The notes under the pieces: generated by a model | What the model saw: the letters and a program-made list of their open reading frames with translations, nothing else | Database searches by the model: none | Told to the model about the DNA's origin: nothing | Assembly (NCBI GenBank): GCA_965248235.1 | Contig: CBDFIU010000005.1 | Coordinates: 1,240,001-1,304,000 of the forward strand | Reading direction: 5' to 3' | Length of the DNA stretch: 64,000 nt | Source of the DNA: UBA6623 sp965248235 | GTDB taxonomy: Bacteria > Acidobacteriota > Terriglobia > Bryobacterales > UBA6623 | Program-made: the position numbers and the translations under genes | Shown: piece after piece, positions 35,972 to 44,385 of the stretch | Layout of the letters: each line of letters starts with the position of its first letter | Position numbering within the stretch: the stretch's first letter is position 1

Positions 35972-36375
35972 GCCGCACCGCCTCGGGGCCGATCCGTCGT
36001 CGACGCCGGTGTCGATCCGACTACGCCCACGCCGAAAGTAATCAGCACCGTCCCCGCCCAACGTCCCGTGGAAATGGTTTCTCCGAGCACCAACCAACCG
36101 AGCACCGCGACCAGCACGTACCCGATCGACGTCACCAGCAGGACATAGCTGAGGTCGGCCCGACTCAGCACCAAGGCGTGAGCGACAAAGAAAATCAGCA
36201 GCAGGATGACCCCCGCCGTCACCCAGGGATTGGTGAACGCTCGCATCCCCCCCTGAATCATGGCCAAGGGAGAGTAGGAGGCGATGTCGCCCACCTGGTG
36301 CATGCCGTAGCCGAGCACGATGTTGCCCGCGGCGTTCGCGACGATGACGATTAGCAGAAGGTAGGCGGTTTTCAT
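35968..36375 (-). CDS. SMR/EamA-like four-helix membrane protein (first of pair)
   Basis: A 135-residue protein with four membrane helices (AYLLLIVIVANAAGNIVLGYG, WVTAGVILLLIFFVAHALVL, YVLLVTSIGYVLVAVLGWLVLG, WAGTVLITFGVGVVG). The VLGETIS..RWAGT segment is shared with EamA/SMR families. A polar C-terminal tail follows. It overlaps its partner gene by four bases, so the two probably form a heterodimer. They precede hpnI and define the upstream end of the hopanoid locus. Confidence 0.78.
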   Translation of the reverse strand: MKTAYLLLIVIVANAAGNIVLGYGMHQVGDIASYSPLAMIQGGMRAFTNPWVTAGVILLLIFFVAHALVLSRADLSYVLLVTSIGYVLVAVLGWLVLGETISTGRWAGTVLITFGVGVVGSTPASTTDRPRGGAA

Positions 36376-36401
36376 GGCGACCGGTTCGAGCCGCGGCTCC
36401 C

Positions 36402-36511
36402 GGGGGCTGTGAAAAATGGGGGGCAGTCCACTTCGCGCCGGATGCGGTTACTGATTCAATGGAGCTTATTCGGTCGGCGCTCGGTACAGTCCCCAATTTT
36501 TCACAGCCCCC
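36402..36511. repeat. 110-bp foldback sequence
   Basis: A 16-bp perfect inverted repeat (GGGGGCTGTGAAAAAT at 36402-36417, complement at 36496-36511), extended imperfectly inward by G/C runs, encloses a short non-coding core. The right arm supplies the last codons of the disrupted peroxidase gene. It could be a miniature mobile element or a strong terminator between two converging units. Confidence 0.5.
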
Positions 36512-38301
36512 CGAGGGCACGGCTTCAACGGGTCGTTATTGTACCGAGTCGCAACGAGCGGCCGGCTACACCTCGTCCAAGCACGAAAGCCACCAGGGGT
36601 GAAACCGACCGTGAAGTTGGGATTCCCGGCCACGGGCGGCTCGATCGCCCGTACTTGCGGAACGGCCCGGCCCGGGCCCGCTCGGCCCTCTCCGAAGATC
36701 ACCGGCACACGGGCCGATTCTGAATAAAGCAACGGCCGGTCGAACAGCGGTCCGGCCTCGGCCTCCACCCGCGGGTCGGTCAGCATGTTTCGTAGAAAAG
36801 CGACAAGATCCGATTTCTCTTGATCCGTCAGGCTGAGCTTGCGGACAAAACCGGTGGGTTTGCCGAGGGCGTCGAAGTCGCCGCCGCGGTCGTAGAAATC
36901 GACGACTTCCTAGAGAGTAGAGAAACCGCCGTTGTGCATGTAGGGGGCGCGCAGGGCGACGTTGCGGAGGCTGGGCGTACGGAATTCCGCTACGTCTTTG
37001 GGGTTACCGGTGACCACCAGGTGACCCTCGTCGTCGCGGGTATGCCGAACGCCGATGGCGTGGAAGAGGTTGTCGGAGAACAGACCCGCGCGGTGACAGG
37101 CGGAGCAATCGGAGTCGAGGAAGACGAGACGGCCGCGGCCTTCCACGACGGGCTCCTCCATGATTTCAGAAACCACCAGATCGATGGGAGTGCGATCGGA
37201 AAACAGCGTGCGTTCATAGCCGGCAATTGCCATCGCGATCCGCGCCGGCGTGATCTCGGGCGTCCCGAAGGCCTCGGCGAAAAGCTCGGGGTAACCGCGG
37301 CCGCTCAACCACGCCGAGAGCGCCGGAGGCAGGAAGGGCGAGAGAGCGAGTGGTTTCGAGGACTCCAGACGCGCGGTGATATCGCTCCATCCCGCGTCCT
37401 CATGGCTCATCTCGATGTCGTCGAGGATCGGCATCAAGGCCTGGGATTCGAGAGCGCCGCCCTGCTCGATCACGACCTCGCCGGTGAGCGGGTCGATAAA
37501 TCTCTGCGGCGCGCGGCCGTCCCACAACAGCCCCGATTGGGAAGAGTCGTTGTGGGCGGCGTCGATAACTGATTGCGCTTTGCGACGCGTTACCTGGTCG
37601 TTCAACCCGAAATGAACGGTCCCCAGATATTTGCCTCGCGAGTTGCCGCGGGGCACGCCGCGCGACCCGAAGATGTCGTCGTCGCTATCGAAAACGCCGT
37701 CTCGGCCGGGATTTTGCGAAAGCGGCGAGCCGACCATCGTGCGCGGGTCGGAACCTCCGCTTCGGGGCCGGTGGCAGGTTCCGCAAGCGACCGTCCGCGT
37801 CGCCGAAAGCTGCTCTTCCCAAAACAACGTCTTGCCGAGGTAAACCTTGGTGCCGGTAACGGGGTTTTCGGGTGGCGCGGGAGGCGGTTGGAGCGGGTCG
37901 ATCGGCCCGAACAAGCTCGTCCGCCCTTCGGCGCGGAAGCCTGCATCGGATGCACTCAAGGGGCCGGTGCGGCCTGCGCCTTCGCCTTGAATCCAATAAA
38001 AGTAAGCCTGCTCGGGAACGGCCGTCTCATCGAAAAAGATGATCGAGGGGGTTATCCCGATCAGAACCGCCAAAGCGGGGTCATTCACCGTGCCGCGGAA
38101 GACTCGGTAGTTGATTGCGTCACGAATGTGGTCCCAAGCCAGACCGACTTTCGTGGAATAGGCGCCGTCGGAGGCATTGAGTCCGCTGGGCGCGGCAAGC
38201 GCGCCGACAGTTTGGGCCGCTGCCCGAGGCATACCCATGCCCGGCGACATCACGAGCAGGATGAACAGAATCGCACGTCTCATCGGTCTGGCTTCGCGCA
38301 T
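36466..38301 (-). pseudogene. Fibronectin-III/MauG-type dihaem peroxidase, interrupted by in-frame TAG
   Basis: Signal peptide (RRAILFILLVMSPGMGMPRAAAQ), then an FN3-like domain (PSGLNASDGAYSTKVGLAWD...YRVFRG), then a dihaem cytochrome c peroxidase domain with CGTCH and CSACH motifs and PYMHNGGFSTL. At 36910-36912 a TAG follows GGFSTL, and the same frame continues EVVDFYDRGGDFDALGKP. This is exactly the family sequence, where relatives read TLEEVV, so GAG to TAG is the likely change. The rest ends at 36466. I chose ATG 38301; 38283 is possible. It is divergent from a small cytochrome gene that is also broken. Confidence 0.82.
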
Positions 38302-38713
38302 ACCCCGCCGAACCTTCCCTCCCCCCAAACGGTTTCCCCCATGGTAACAAGCGAGTTTGGAAAAGTTGACCCAAGAGGTCACTTCCAACCACTGCCGGCG
38401 ACGTCTCTCCGCTCGGGGGCATTTGGCCATCGGGCCGGAATTTCACCGGAGATGAGCGCTGTCGGCACCTCCAAAACCTCGGCGCGGGGCGAGATGTTGA
38501 GGTCTTTTTCTCGATAAAGGCCCGATCCGCGGCGGCGGAGTCCGCCGATCGACGTTCAAGCGCGTGGCGGAACCCGAATTGCATGGGGACACGCGACAGA
38601 CGCCCTCGGGAGAGGTTGTGTCTTGCTCGCTCGAGAGCCCGGGAGCAGTGTATCCCGGCATTCCAAACGGGCCCTCTCCCCGGCCGCTGGTGACGAGTAA
38701 GGAGGATAGCAGG

Positions 38714-39140
38714 ATGACGAAGGTTACTTGGGGAATCGTTGCGATGGCCTTGGCTGTAACGGCCTACCTTGGTGTTCCGAGTTCCGCGCAGGTCAAGAAA
38801 GGAAAAGAGCTCGTGCTGCAAACGAAGAATTGGACGGCAGGCGTGAATCTGCCGCATTGCAGCGCGCTCGGAGAGATTTTGAAAGCGGGGATTTCAGAGG
38901 ACAAGGCGTGGAGCGAAGCCGTGCAACACGCCGAAGTGCTCAACGAGTCGGGTCATGTGCTCATGGCCGATTCGCGCTGCCCCGATAAAGTTTGGGCCGA
39001 CGCAGGCGACGCAACTGCGCGACGGCAGCGCTGCCATGATCACCGCGCTCGGGGCGAAAAACACGGCCAACGCGAAAGCGGCTTTTGACGGCCAAGTTCT
39101 CAAAGCCTGTTCGAACTGCCACGCGGTTCATAAGAAATAG
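38714..39140 (+). pseudogene. Small cytochrome c with C-terminal CXXCH, frameshifted
   Basis: Start at 38714 with GGAGG eight bases upstream, signal peptide WGIVAMALAVTAYLGVPSSA, and a helical body aligning with the intact paralogue at 17771-18184. The frame shifts by one extra base at the GG pair 39005-39006. Before it the protein reads PDKVWADA; the true continuation ATQLRDGSAAMITALGAKN...KACSNCHAVHKK is in another frame. Removing one G restores a product of about 141 residues with a normal C-terminal haem site. It is divergent from a disrupted dihaem peroxidase gene. Confidence 0.8.
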
Positions 39141-39213
39141 GACGCCTCACCCGAGGACGTAAACGTTTCCGCTTGCACGAGCCGGCGGACCCGAGTATTC
39201 TGCGGGCAGTTGG

Positions 39214-40677
39214 ATGAGGCCCGCCATCATAGCGTTGGGTCTGCTGACGGCCGCCGCCGCCCAGGGTCAAAGCCTCGTCTCGGGCCGCGTTTCGATCCGC
39301 GACGAGGAGGGAACCTTTCCCGCGCATGGCGCTTTTGTCCAGGCGAGGGCGGGCACGCCCGAGGTCGTTGTCGACCAAGCGCGAACCGATCGAGCCGGCC
39401 GGTATGAGTTGGCCGCCGTGCCCGAAGGGCGCGTCACTCTGGGCGTTATCCATCCCGGACACTATGTAGCCGGGGCGGGGGAGAGCGAGAGCCCGACGGC
39501 GGTTCTGACATGTCCTGCTTCCGGGGTCTGCGGACAGACGCACTTTCTGCTACGGCCCAGCGGTGCGATCGAGGGGCTGGTCAGCGACCCCTATGGCGAC
39601 CCCGCCGAGGGAGCCCAAGTCGTCGTACTCGAAGCCCTCGAGAACGGTAATCCCGCGAGCAATCCGCCGAAGTTCCGTGCCGAGGCGGACGACCGGGGGA
39701 GCTTTCGGTTCCATGACGTGATTCCGGGAGCGTATCAAGTGCGCGCGAACGACGCGGCGGGCGGTCTGTTTTCGTCCGAACCCGTCGAAGTCACTGTGGA
39801 GCCCGGTCGGTCAGCCGGGCCGATCGGGATCTCACTGATCTTCGGGTCGCCGCGAGTCCACACCTTATCCGGGATTCTCGAAGGCGTGAACTTCGAGGAC
39901 GACGGTACCGCTCGCACGCTGGAATTGGTCCGCATCGGAAGCGACATCTCGGACTTCTCGGTTCGGCATTCGATCCTTCAAGGCCCGACGTTTTCGGCCC
40001 GCGTTGAGGGCGGAGAATATGCGGTGCGGATGCGCATCCACAGTGCGAGTCGGCCCGGCATGGTTGCACTCGGACGCGTTACGGTCGATCGGGACTTGAG
40101 CGGGTTGATCCTCCGGCCCGTCTTGACCGGGGCCCTGCACGCCGTGATCGATTTCGAGGGGATGCCGCCTCGCCGGGTCGGCTTGGTGCTGTGGCCGCTC
40201 GATGACCGCGGAGTGCCCGAAACGGTGCAGGCCGGACCCGAGCCGGCTTTTCGGGAAAAAGACATGGTTGCCGGTCGCTACGAAATCCGTTATCGGAACA
40301 AGGATCTTTTCGTCAAGACGCCCCGCGAGTTCGAAATCAGCGCCGGCTCAGCGGAACAGATCGCCATCGTCTTTTCCAACCGCTTTGCGTCGCTCAAAGG
40401 GCGCGTTCGGGACGCCGGAAACGACGGCGCGCAGACCGTCGGCCCCTTTCTTGTGGCGCTTCGCGACCGAAGAGGCGTGCAAACGGTTCGTGCCGACCCG
40501 CAAGGGCGGTTCGCGTTCGATCGCCTCGAACCGGGCGAGATGCGGCTTTGCGCGTGGGACGATTTGTCGGTGGAAGCGAATGACGACGCCGTTTGGGAAA
40601 AGGCCGGACAGGCGGCGAGGGTGTTTACCGTCGAATCCGGCGACGAAGTGCAAGTCGGATTGACCGCGGCGGAATGA
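39214..40677 (+). CDS. Secreted carboxypeptidase-regulatory-like (Cna-B-type) protein
   Basis: A 487-residue exported protein with signal peptide MRPAIIALGLLTAAAAQGQS. It is built of several beta-sandwich units of the carboxypeptidase regulatory/Cna-B type, each with a G-x-V-x-D start and a Y-E-L/F-x-F end: VSGRVSIRDEEG...GRYELAAVPEG, IEGLVSDPYGDPAEGAQVVV...GSFRFHDVIPGAYQVRA, and SLKGRVRDAG...GRFAFDRLEPG. Such proteins are surface or periplasmic and common in Acidobacteriota; no catalytic domain is visible. A stem-loop terminator follows the stop. Confidence 0.82.
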   Translation: MRPAIIALGLLTAAAAQGQSLVSGRVSIRDEEGTFPAHGAFVQARAGTPEVVVDQARTDRAGRYELAAVPEGRVTLGVIHPGHYVAGAGESESPTAVLTCPASGVCGQTHFLLRPSGAIEGLVSDPYGDPAEGAQVVVLEALENGNPASNPPKFRAEADDRGSFRFHDVIPGAYQVRANDAAGGLFSSEPVEVTVEPGRSAGPIGISLIFGSPRVHTLSGILEGVNFEDDGTARTLELVRIGSDISDFSVRHSILQGPTFSARVEGGEYAVRMRIHSASRPGMVALGRVTVDRDLSGLILRPVLTGALHAVIDFEGMPPRRVGLVLWPLDDRGVPETVQAGPEPAFREKDMVAGRYEIRYRNKDLFVKTPREFEISAGSAEQIAIVFSNRFASLKGRVRDAGNDGAQTVGPFLVALRDRRGVQTVRADPQGRFAFDRLEPGEMRLCAWDDLSVEANDDAVWEKAGQAARVFTVESGDEVQVGLTAAE

Positions 40678-40680
40678 CGA

Positions 40681-40706
40681 GCAGACGCTCGACGCCGAGC
40701 GTCTGC
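40681..40706 (+). terminator. Stem-loop terminator after the Cna-B-type gene
   Basis: Perfect 11-bp arms GCAGACGCTCG and CGAGCGTCTGC around the loop ACGC, starting three bases after the TGA stop. Only a short T-poor tail follows, so termination strength is uncertain. Confidence 0.6.
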
Positions 40707-40755
40707 TTCATGGACGTCGTCCCCGGCGTCAACACCTCTCGGTCGAAACGTAGTT

Positions 40756-40812
40756 CCTAACCCGCATTTCTCATCGCCTGACCGGCAAAGCACAGGATAG
40801 GCCCGCCATTAC
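40756..40812 (-). repeat. Dispersed palindromic repeat, family 1, copy c
   Basis: 57 bp differing from 4425-4481 at only two positions. It lies between the Cna-B-type gene and the IS1595 element. A spurious frame across it again translates the repeat (MLCRSGDEKCGL). Confidence 0.75.
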
Positions 40813-40874
40813 GTCGTTGCGCTTGCTTGCCGTGCTCACCGTAGTGTTCAAGTACGCGTCTTTTAATTAAGTGT

Positions 40875-40898
40875 GATGGGTATTTACTTGACTCAGGT
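40875..40898. repeat. Left inverted repeat of the IS1595 element
   Basis: 24 bp beginning GATGGGTATTTACTTGACTC, a perfect reverse complement of 41887-41910. The duplicated target TTAAGTGT lies immediately outside at 40867-40874. Confidence 0.95.
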
Positions 40899-40913
40899 AT
40901 TGGGAAATAGCCC

Positions 40914-41861
40914 CTACATGTTGTGGTCGTCCGTAGCGCGTGTCGCGGTGCCTCCGACCAGCGATTTGTAGGGTGCCGGTGGCACGGCGACGGCCTGTTG
41001 AACCAGGCGGTAAAAGAGCTTGCCTCGACTTCTGGACTTGCGGCGGTTGAAGCGGAAGGCGAATTCGTCGAGGTAGGAGTCGAGATGCTCGTGACTGACC
41101 GCTCCTTGATGCGTGCCCAGTATCCAGCGCTTCACTAACGACACCACGCGGTGCACCCGGGGGAGCAGTTTCGAGGCGCGCGCCGGTTGCCCCTCCAGGT
41201 AGCTCACCTCGTGGCGATAGCCGTCGCCTTCGAGCGGTTCGTATCCCAGCCAACCGTCGGTATGGACCACGCTGCCGGGTTCGATCGACTCGCCGACGAA
41301 GGCCATCAAGCTGTCCCCGGAGGCGTTGGGAATGGTGCGTATCCGAACCCGCCCGATGCCGGCACCATCTTCCTCGGCCGCTACTACAATCAGCGCCTTA
41401 GCGTCGGTTTGGCGACCGCGCACGCCCTCCTCCAAGCCTCCTAAGTAAGTCTCGTCAACCTCCACGCGCCCGCTGAGCCGATCGCGTCCGGGCCGCACCA
41501 TGGCGCGCCGGAGCTTATGCAACCAAGTCCAGGCCGTTTTGTAGCTGCCCAGGCCCAACACCCGCTGCAAGCCCAGCGCGCTCGCCCCGTTCTTCTGGCT
41601 CGTGAGCCACCACATGGCTCGAAACCAACTCTGGAGGGGTTGGCGGGTGTCTTGAAATATTGTGCCCGCCGTTGGAGAAGCTTGATGCCCGCAGCCGGCG
41701 CACTCCAGCAGCGCTGTCCGCACCGCCCACGCTTTGTCGTGCCCGCATCGCGGACAACGAAAACCCTCCGGCCAGCGGAGTTGACACAGATACTCTCGAC
41801 AGGCCTGCTCGGTGGCGAAACGCGCCTCGAACTCGGCCAGATTCCGAGGATAATCTTCCAT
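40914..41861 (-). CDS. IS1595-family (ISXO2-like) transposase
   Basis: A 315-residue DDE transposase. The N-terminal zinc ribbon has CPRC (C36, C39) and CAGC (C54, C57). The catalytic domain shows VEVDETYLGG and HTDGWLGYEP, followed by HQGAVSHEHLDSYLDEFAFRFNRR near the C-terminus. I chose ATG 41861, which has GGGGA upstream. The longer frame from 41909 begins inside the terminal inverted repeat and is unlikely. The reading frame is uninterrupted, so the element may be active. Confidence 0.93.
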   Translation of the reverse strand: MEDYPRNLAEFEARFATEQACREYLCQLRWPEGFRCPRCGHDKAWAVRTALLECAGCGHQASPTAGTIFQDTRQPLQSWFRAMWWLTSQKNGASALGLQRVLGLGSYKTAWTWLHKLRRAMVRPGRDRLSGRVEVDETYLGGLEEGVRGRQTDAKALIVVAAEEDGAGIGRVRIRTIPNASGDSLMAFVGESIEPGSVVHTDGWLGYEPLEGDGYRHEVSYLEGQPARASKLLPRVHRVVSLVKRWILGTHQGAVSHEHLDSYLDEFAFRFNRRKSRSRGKLFYRLVQQAVAVPPAPYKSLVGGTATRATDDHNM

Positions 41862-41886
41862 TTCCCCGATCCTACATCTTGTGGTC

Positions 41887-41910
41887 ACCTGAGTCAAGTA
41901 AATACCCATC
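41887..41910. repeat. Right inverted repeat of the IS1595 element
   Basis: 24 bp ending AGTAAATACCCATC, paired with 40875-40898 and followed by the target duplication at 41911-41918. Confidence 0.95.
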
Positions 41911-41952
41911 TTAAGTGTTTAAGAGATGGGTCGTCAAGCGGCGCTCCTCGTA

Positions 41953-42004
41953 CTGACGCGCCTCTCATGCACTTTGCCTCTTCACGCGATGAGAAAAGTG
42001 GGCT
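41953..42004 (+). repeat. Dispersed palindromic repeat, family 1, half copy d
   Basis: CTGACGCGCCTCTCATGCAC and the following GCGATGAGAAAAGTGGGCT match the right half of 18197-18273 with some substitutions. It ends at the stop codon of the RhaM-like lipoprotein gene. Confidence 0.6.
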
Positions 42005-42425
42005 AAGGATTGAAGTAGACCCGCTCCATCTGTTTCCAGCTCGCTGAGCCCGGCAGCGGAATTTGCATCGGATCGCAGAGCTTCAACCACTCGATATGGC
42101 GGGGCTCGCGAGCGAGGTCCGCCATGTCGCGTTCGTAGTCGTCGCCGGTGTATTCGTAATGGCCGAACTCGTACCACTGCTCGCCGATCTGCTCCAGATA
42201 GATCGAGAAGTTCCGCATATGATACTTGCTGATCAGATCCCGAACGCCGGGGTTTACGTCAGCGTGGAGGGCTTTGTACTGATCGATCATGTCGGGCCGA
42301 ATACCGACCACCATGCCCACCCGTTTTACAGGTTTCTCCTCGGCCGGCTCGGGCTCGATCGGCGTCCCGCCCGAGCAACCAAGACCAACCAGCAAAAGCG
42401 TCAGCACTGTCATTCTCTGCATCAT
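42003..42425 (-). CDS. Lipoprotein with L-rhamnose-mutarotase (RhaM) fold
   Basis: A 140-residue protein. An N-terminal lipoprotein signal (MTVLTLLLVGLGC, lipobox LGLGC-like) is followed by an acidic Pro-rich linker. The domain KRVGMVVGIRPDMIDQYKALHADVNPGVRDLISKYHMRNFSIYL...FGHYEYTGDDYERDMADLA matches the RhaM/DUF718 mutarotase fold of about 105 residues. Cytosolic RhaM interconverts rhamnose anomers; a membrane-anchored export version is less usual. The last bases overlap a dispersed repeat. Substrate unknown. Confidence 0.8.
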   Translation of the reverse strand: MMQRMTVLTLLLVGLGCSGGTPIEPEPAEEKPVKRVGMVVGIRPDMIDQYKALHADVNPGVRDLISKYHMRNFSIYLEQIGEQWYEFGHYEYTGDDYERDMADLAREPRHIEWLKLCDPMQIPLPGSASWKQMERVYFNP

Positions 42426-42477
42426 GGGATCATCTACCTTCCTTCCCCGACACGTAACTCTCGGATCCGGACACCGA

Positions 42478-44130
42478 CTAGGCCGTCTCCACGCCCTCCG
42501 CTTTCTCGAGTCCTCGCAATCTAATCTCTTGCTCGCGAATAATAAATTTTTGGACTTTCCCGGTAACCGTCATTGGGAATTCTTCCACGAAGCGCATGTA
42601 ATCGGGAGTCTTGAAATGGGCGATCTTGCGCTGACAGTAATCGCGAATTTCCCGTTCATCGGCCTGCTCGCCCTTTTTCAGTTGAATCCAAGCCAGTACG
42701 CGCTCCCCGAGTCGCTCGTCGGGTAGGCCCACGACATAGACGTCGTTGATCTTGGGGTGAGCGTGAAGGAACTCCTCGATCTCACGCGGATAGATATTTT
42801 CGCCGCCTCGGATAATCATCTCTTTCGCGCGGCCGGTGATCCGGAAATTACCGTCCTCGCGCATCGTCGCCAGATCGCCGGTGTGCAGCCAACCGTCGAG
42901 ATCGATCGCTTCGCCGGTGGCGTCGGGATCTTTGTCGTAGCCCTTCATCACCAGGTAGCCGCGCGTGCAGAGTTCGCCCTGATGCCCGACAAGCACCGTT
43001 TCGCCGGTTTCGCTGTCGACAATCTTGACCTGCGTATTGGGCATGGCCTTCCCGACGGTCGCGACGCGAACTTCCAACGAATCATCGGTTGAGGATTGCG
43101 TGATGACCGGCGACGACTCGGTCTGCCCGTAGGCGATCGTCATTTCCGAACAATGCATTTCGTTGACGACGCGCTTCATCAACTCGATGGGGCAAGGAGC
43201 GCCCGCCATGATGCCGGTTCGCAAGGAACTCAGGTCGCGGTCGGGAAACTCGGGGTGCGCCAACTCGGCCACGAACATCGTCGGGACCCCATAGATCGTT
43301 GTGCAGCGTTCTTGCTCGATCGCCCGCAGCACTTCACCCGGATCGAACTGCGCCGAAGGTAACACCAACGCGGCGCCATAAATAATCGACTGCAACGATC
43401 CCATGACACACGCGAAGCAGTGGTACATCGGGACGGCAAGGCAAAGACGATCGTGTTCGCTCCAATGCAGGCCGGCACCCACGAGAAAGGCGTTATTTAC
43501 CAGATTCCGGTGGGAAAGCAGCACGCCTTTGGGCTTGCCGGTGGTGCCGGAGGTGTATTGGATATTGACGACTTCACTCGGGTCGTCGTGGTAGGGTGGC
43601 GGCTCCTTGCCGCCCGAGATCATCTCCGCCCAGCAGATCAAGCCTTCGCCGGAGGGCGCGGAGTCGTCCGCTCCTCGAGCCAACACCACGGCGTGAGCGA
43701 GCGCGCCGGCACTTTCCTTGCGGGCTTCGGCCAGGATGTCGACATAGTTGACGCGTGCGTCTTGCTCGTGGAGGAACAACGCCTTTATCCCGGAACGTTC
43801 CAGGATGTAGGCCAAATCATGGGATCGGTAGGCTGGGTTGACGTTGACCAGCACGACACCGATTCGGGCAGCCGCGACTTGCAGGTAAATCCACTCGGCG
43901 CAGTTCGACGCCCACACGCCAATCCGATCTCGCGGGCGTAGGCCCAGACCCCAAAGGCCCGCCGCCGTGCGTGCCACTTCCTGTTGCAGCTCGCGGTAGT
44001 TGTGACGAATCCCCTGATGACGGGAAACCAGCGCCTCGCGGTCGGGAAACTTCCGCGCCGTCAGGTCAAAGACTTCGGGAATGGCCTTATCGATCAGAGG
44101 CTGTTCGGGGCCGACGGCGTGACTCTGCAT
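42478..44130 (-). CDS. Fatty-acyl-CoA synthetase (AMP-binding enzyme)
   Basis: A 550-residue adenylate-forming enzyme that activates a carboxylic acid with ATP and CoA. It has the P-loop-like YTSGTTGKPKGVLLSH, the A5 motif YGQTESSP, the A7 segment GWLHTGDLA, FRITGRAKEMIIRGGENIYP, and the C-terminal lysine in TGKVQKF. It is of the FadD/AcsF medium-chain type by overall sequence. I chose ATG 44130; a GTG 42 bases upstream is an alternative. No fatty-acid genes are adjacent. Confidence 0.9.
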   Translation of the reverse strand: MQSHAVGPEQPLIDKAIPEVFDLTARKFPDREALVSRHQGIRHNYRELQQEVARTAAGLWGLGLRPRDRIGVWASNCAEWIYLQVAAARIGVVLVNVNPAYRSHDLAYILERSGIKALFLHEQDARVNYVDILAEARKESAGALAHAVVLARGADDSAPSGEGLICWAEMISGGKEPPPYHDDPSEVVNIQYTSGTTGKPKGVLLSHRNLVNNAFLVGAGLHWSEHDRLCLAVPMYHCFACVMGSLQSIIYGAALVLPSAQFDPGEVLRAIEQERCTTIYGVPTMFVAELAHPEFPDRDLSSLRTGIMAGAPCPIELMKRVVNEMHCSEMTIAYGQTESSPVITQSSTDDSLEVRVATVGKAMPNTQVKIVDSETGETVLVGHQGELCTRGYLVMKGYDKDPDATGEAIDLDGWLHTGDLATMREDGNFRITGRAKEMIIRGGENIYPREIEEFLHAHPKINDVYVVGLPDERLGERVLAWIQLKKGEQADEREIRDYCQRKIAHFKTPDYMRFVEEFPMTVTGKVQKFIIREQEIRLRGLEKAEGVETA

Positions 44131-44385
44131 ACGGCGGGCATTGTACAATAGTTGGCTGTCCGCGACCGACACTCGTGTTGGGTTCGTCGGTCACGACCGG
44201 GTCTCGCGGCGCTGCGGACTCACCCGCCACTGGGATCTCCGACAAATCGTACTGGACGACCCGCGGTACCGGAAGAGCGCGCAAGAGCGAGAGTACCGAC
44301 GTTGGGCCAAAATCGGTACTCAGGCTCAATAGCCGGTACAACGTCATTTGCGGGAAAATCTTCAAAACGTAGGAGGGTTGAGCCC

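Larger units (their letters stand above)
40875..41910 (-). mobile_element. Complete IS1595-family insertion sequence
   Basis: A 1036-bp element with perfect 24-bp terminal inverted repeats (40875-40898 and 41887-41910) flanked by a perfect 8-bp target duplication TTAAGTGT (40867-40874 and 41911-41918). One transposase gene fills it. The 8-bp duplication and the transposase type fit the IS1595/ISXO2 family. The intact repeats and duplication indicate a fairly recent insertion. It landed in the intergenic region between two copies of the family 1 repeat (40756-40812 and 41953-42004). Confidence 0.95.

Noticed and set aside
12066..36912. Recoding of TAG as a sense codon (two in-frame TAGs)
   Set aside because: TAG ends several intact genes here (for example at 18184, 18515, 19978 and hpnD), and no recoding machinery is visible; mutation or error is simpler.
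40290..40793. 167-codon frame starting MLCRSGDEKCGLG
   Set aside because: Starts in a dispersed repeat and runs antisense to the Cna-B-type gene; the same false start occurs at 4462.
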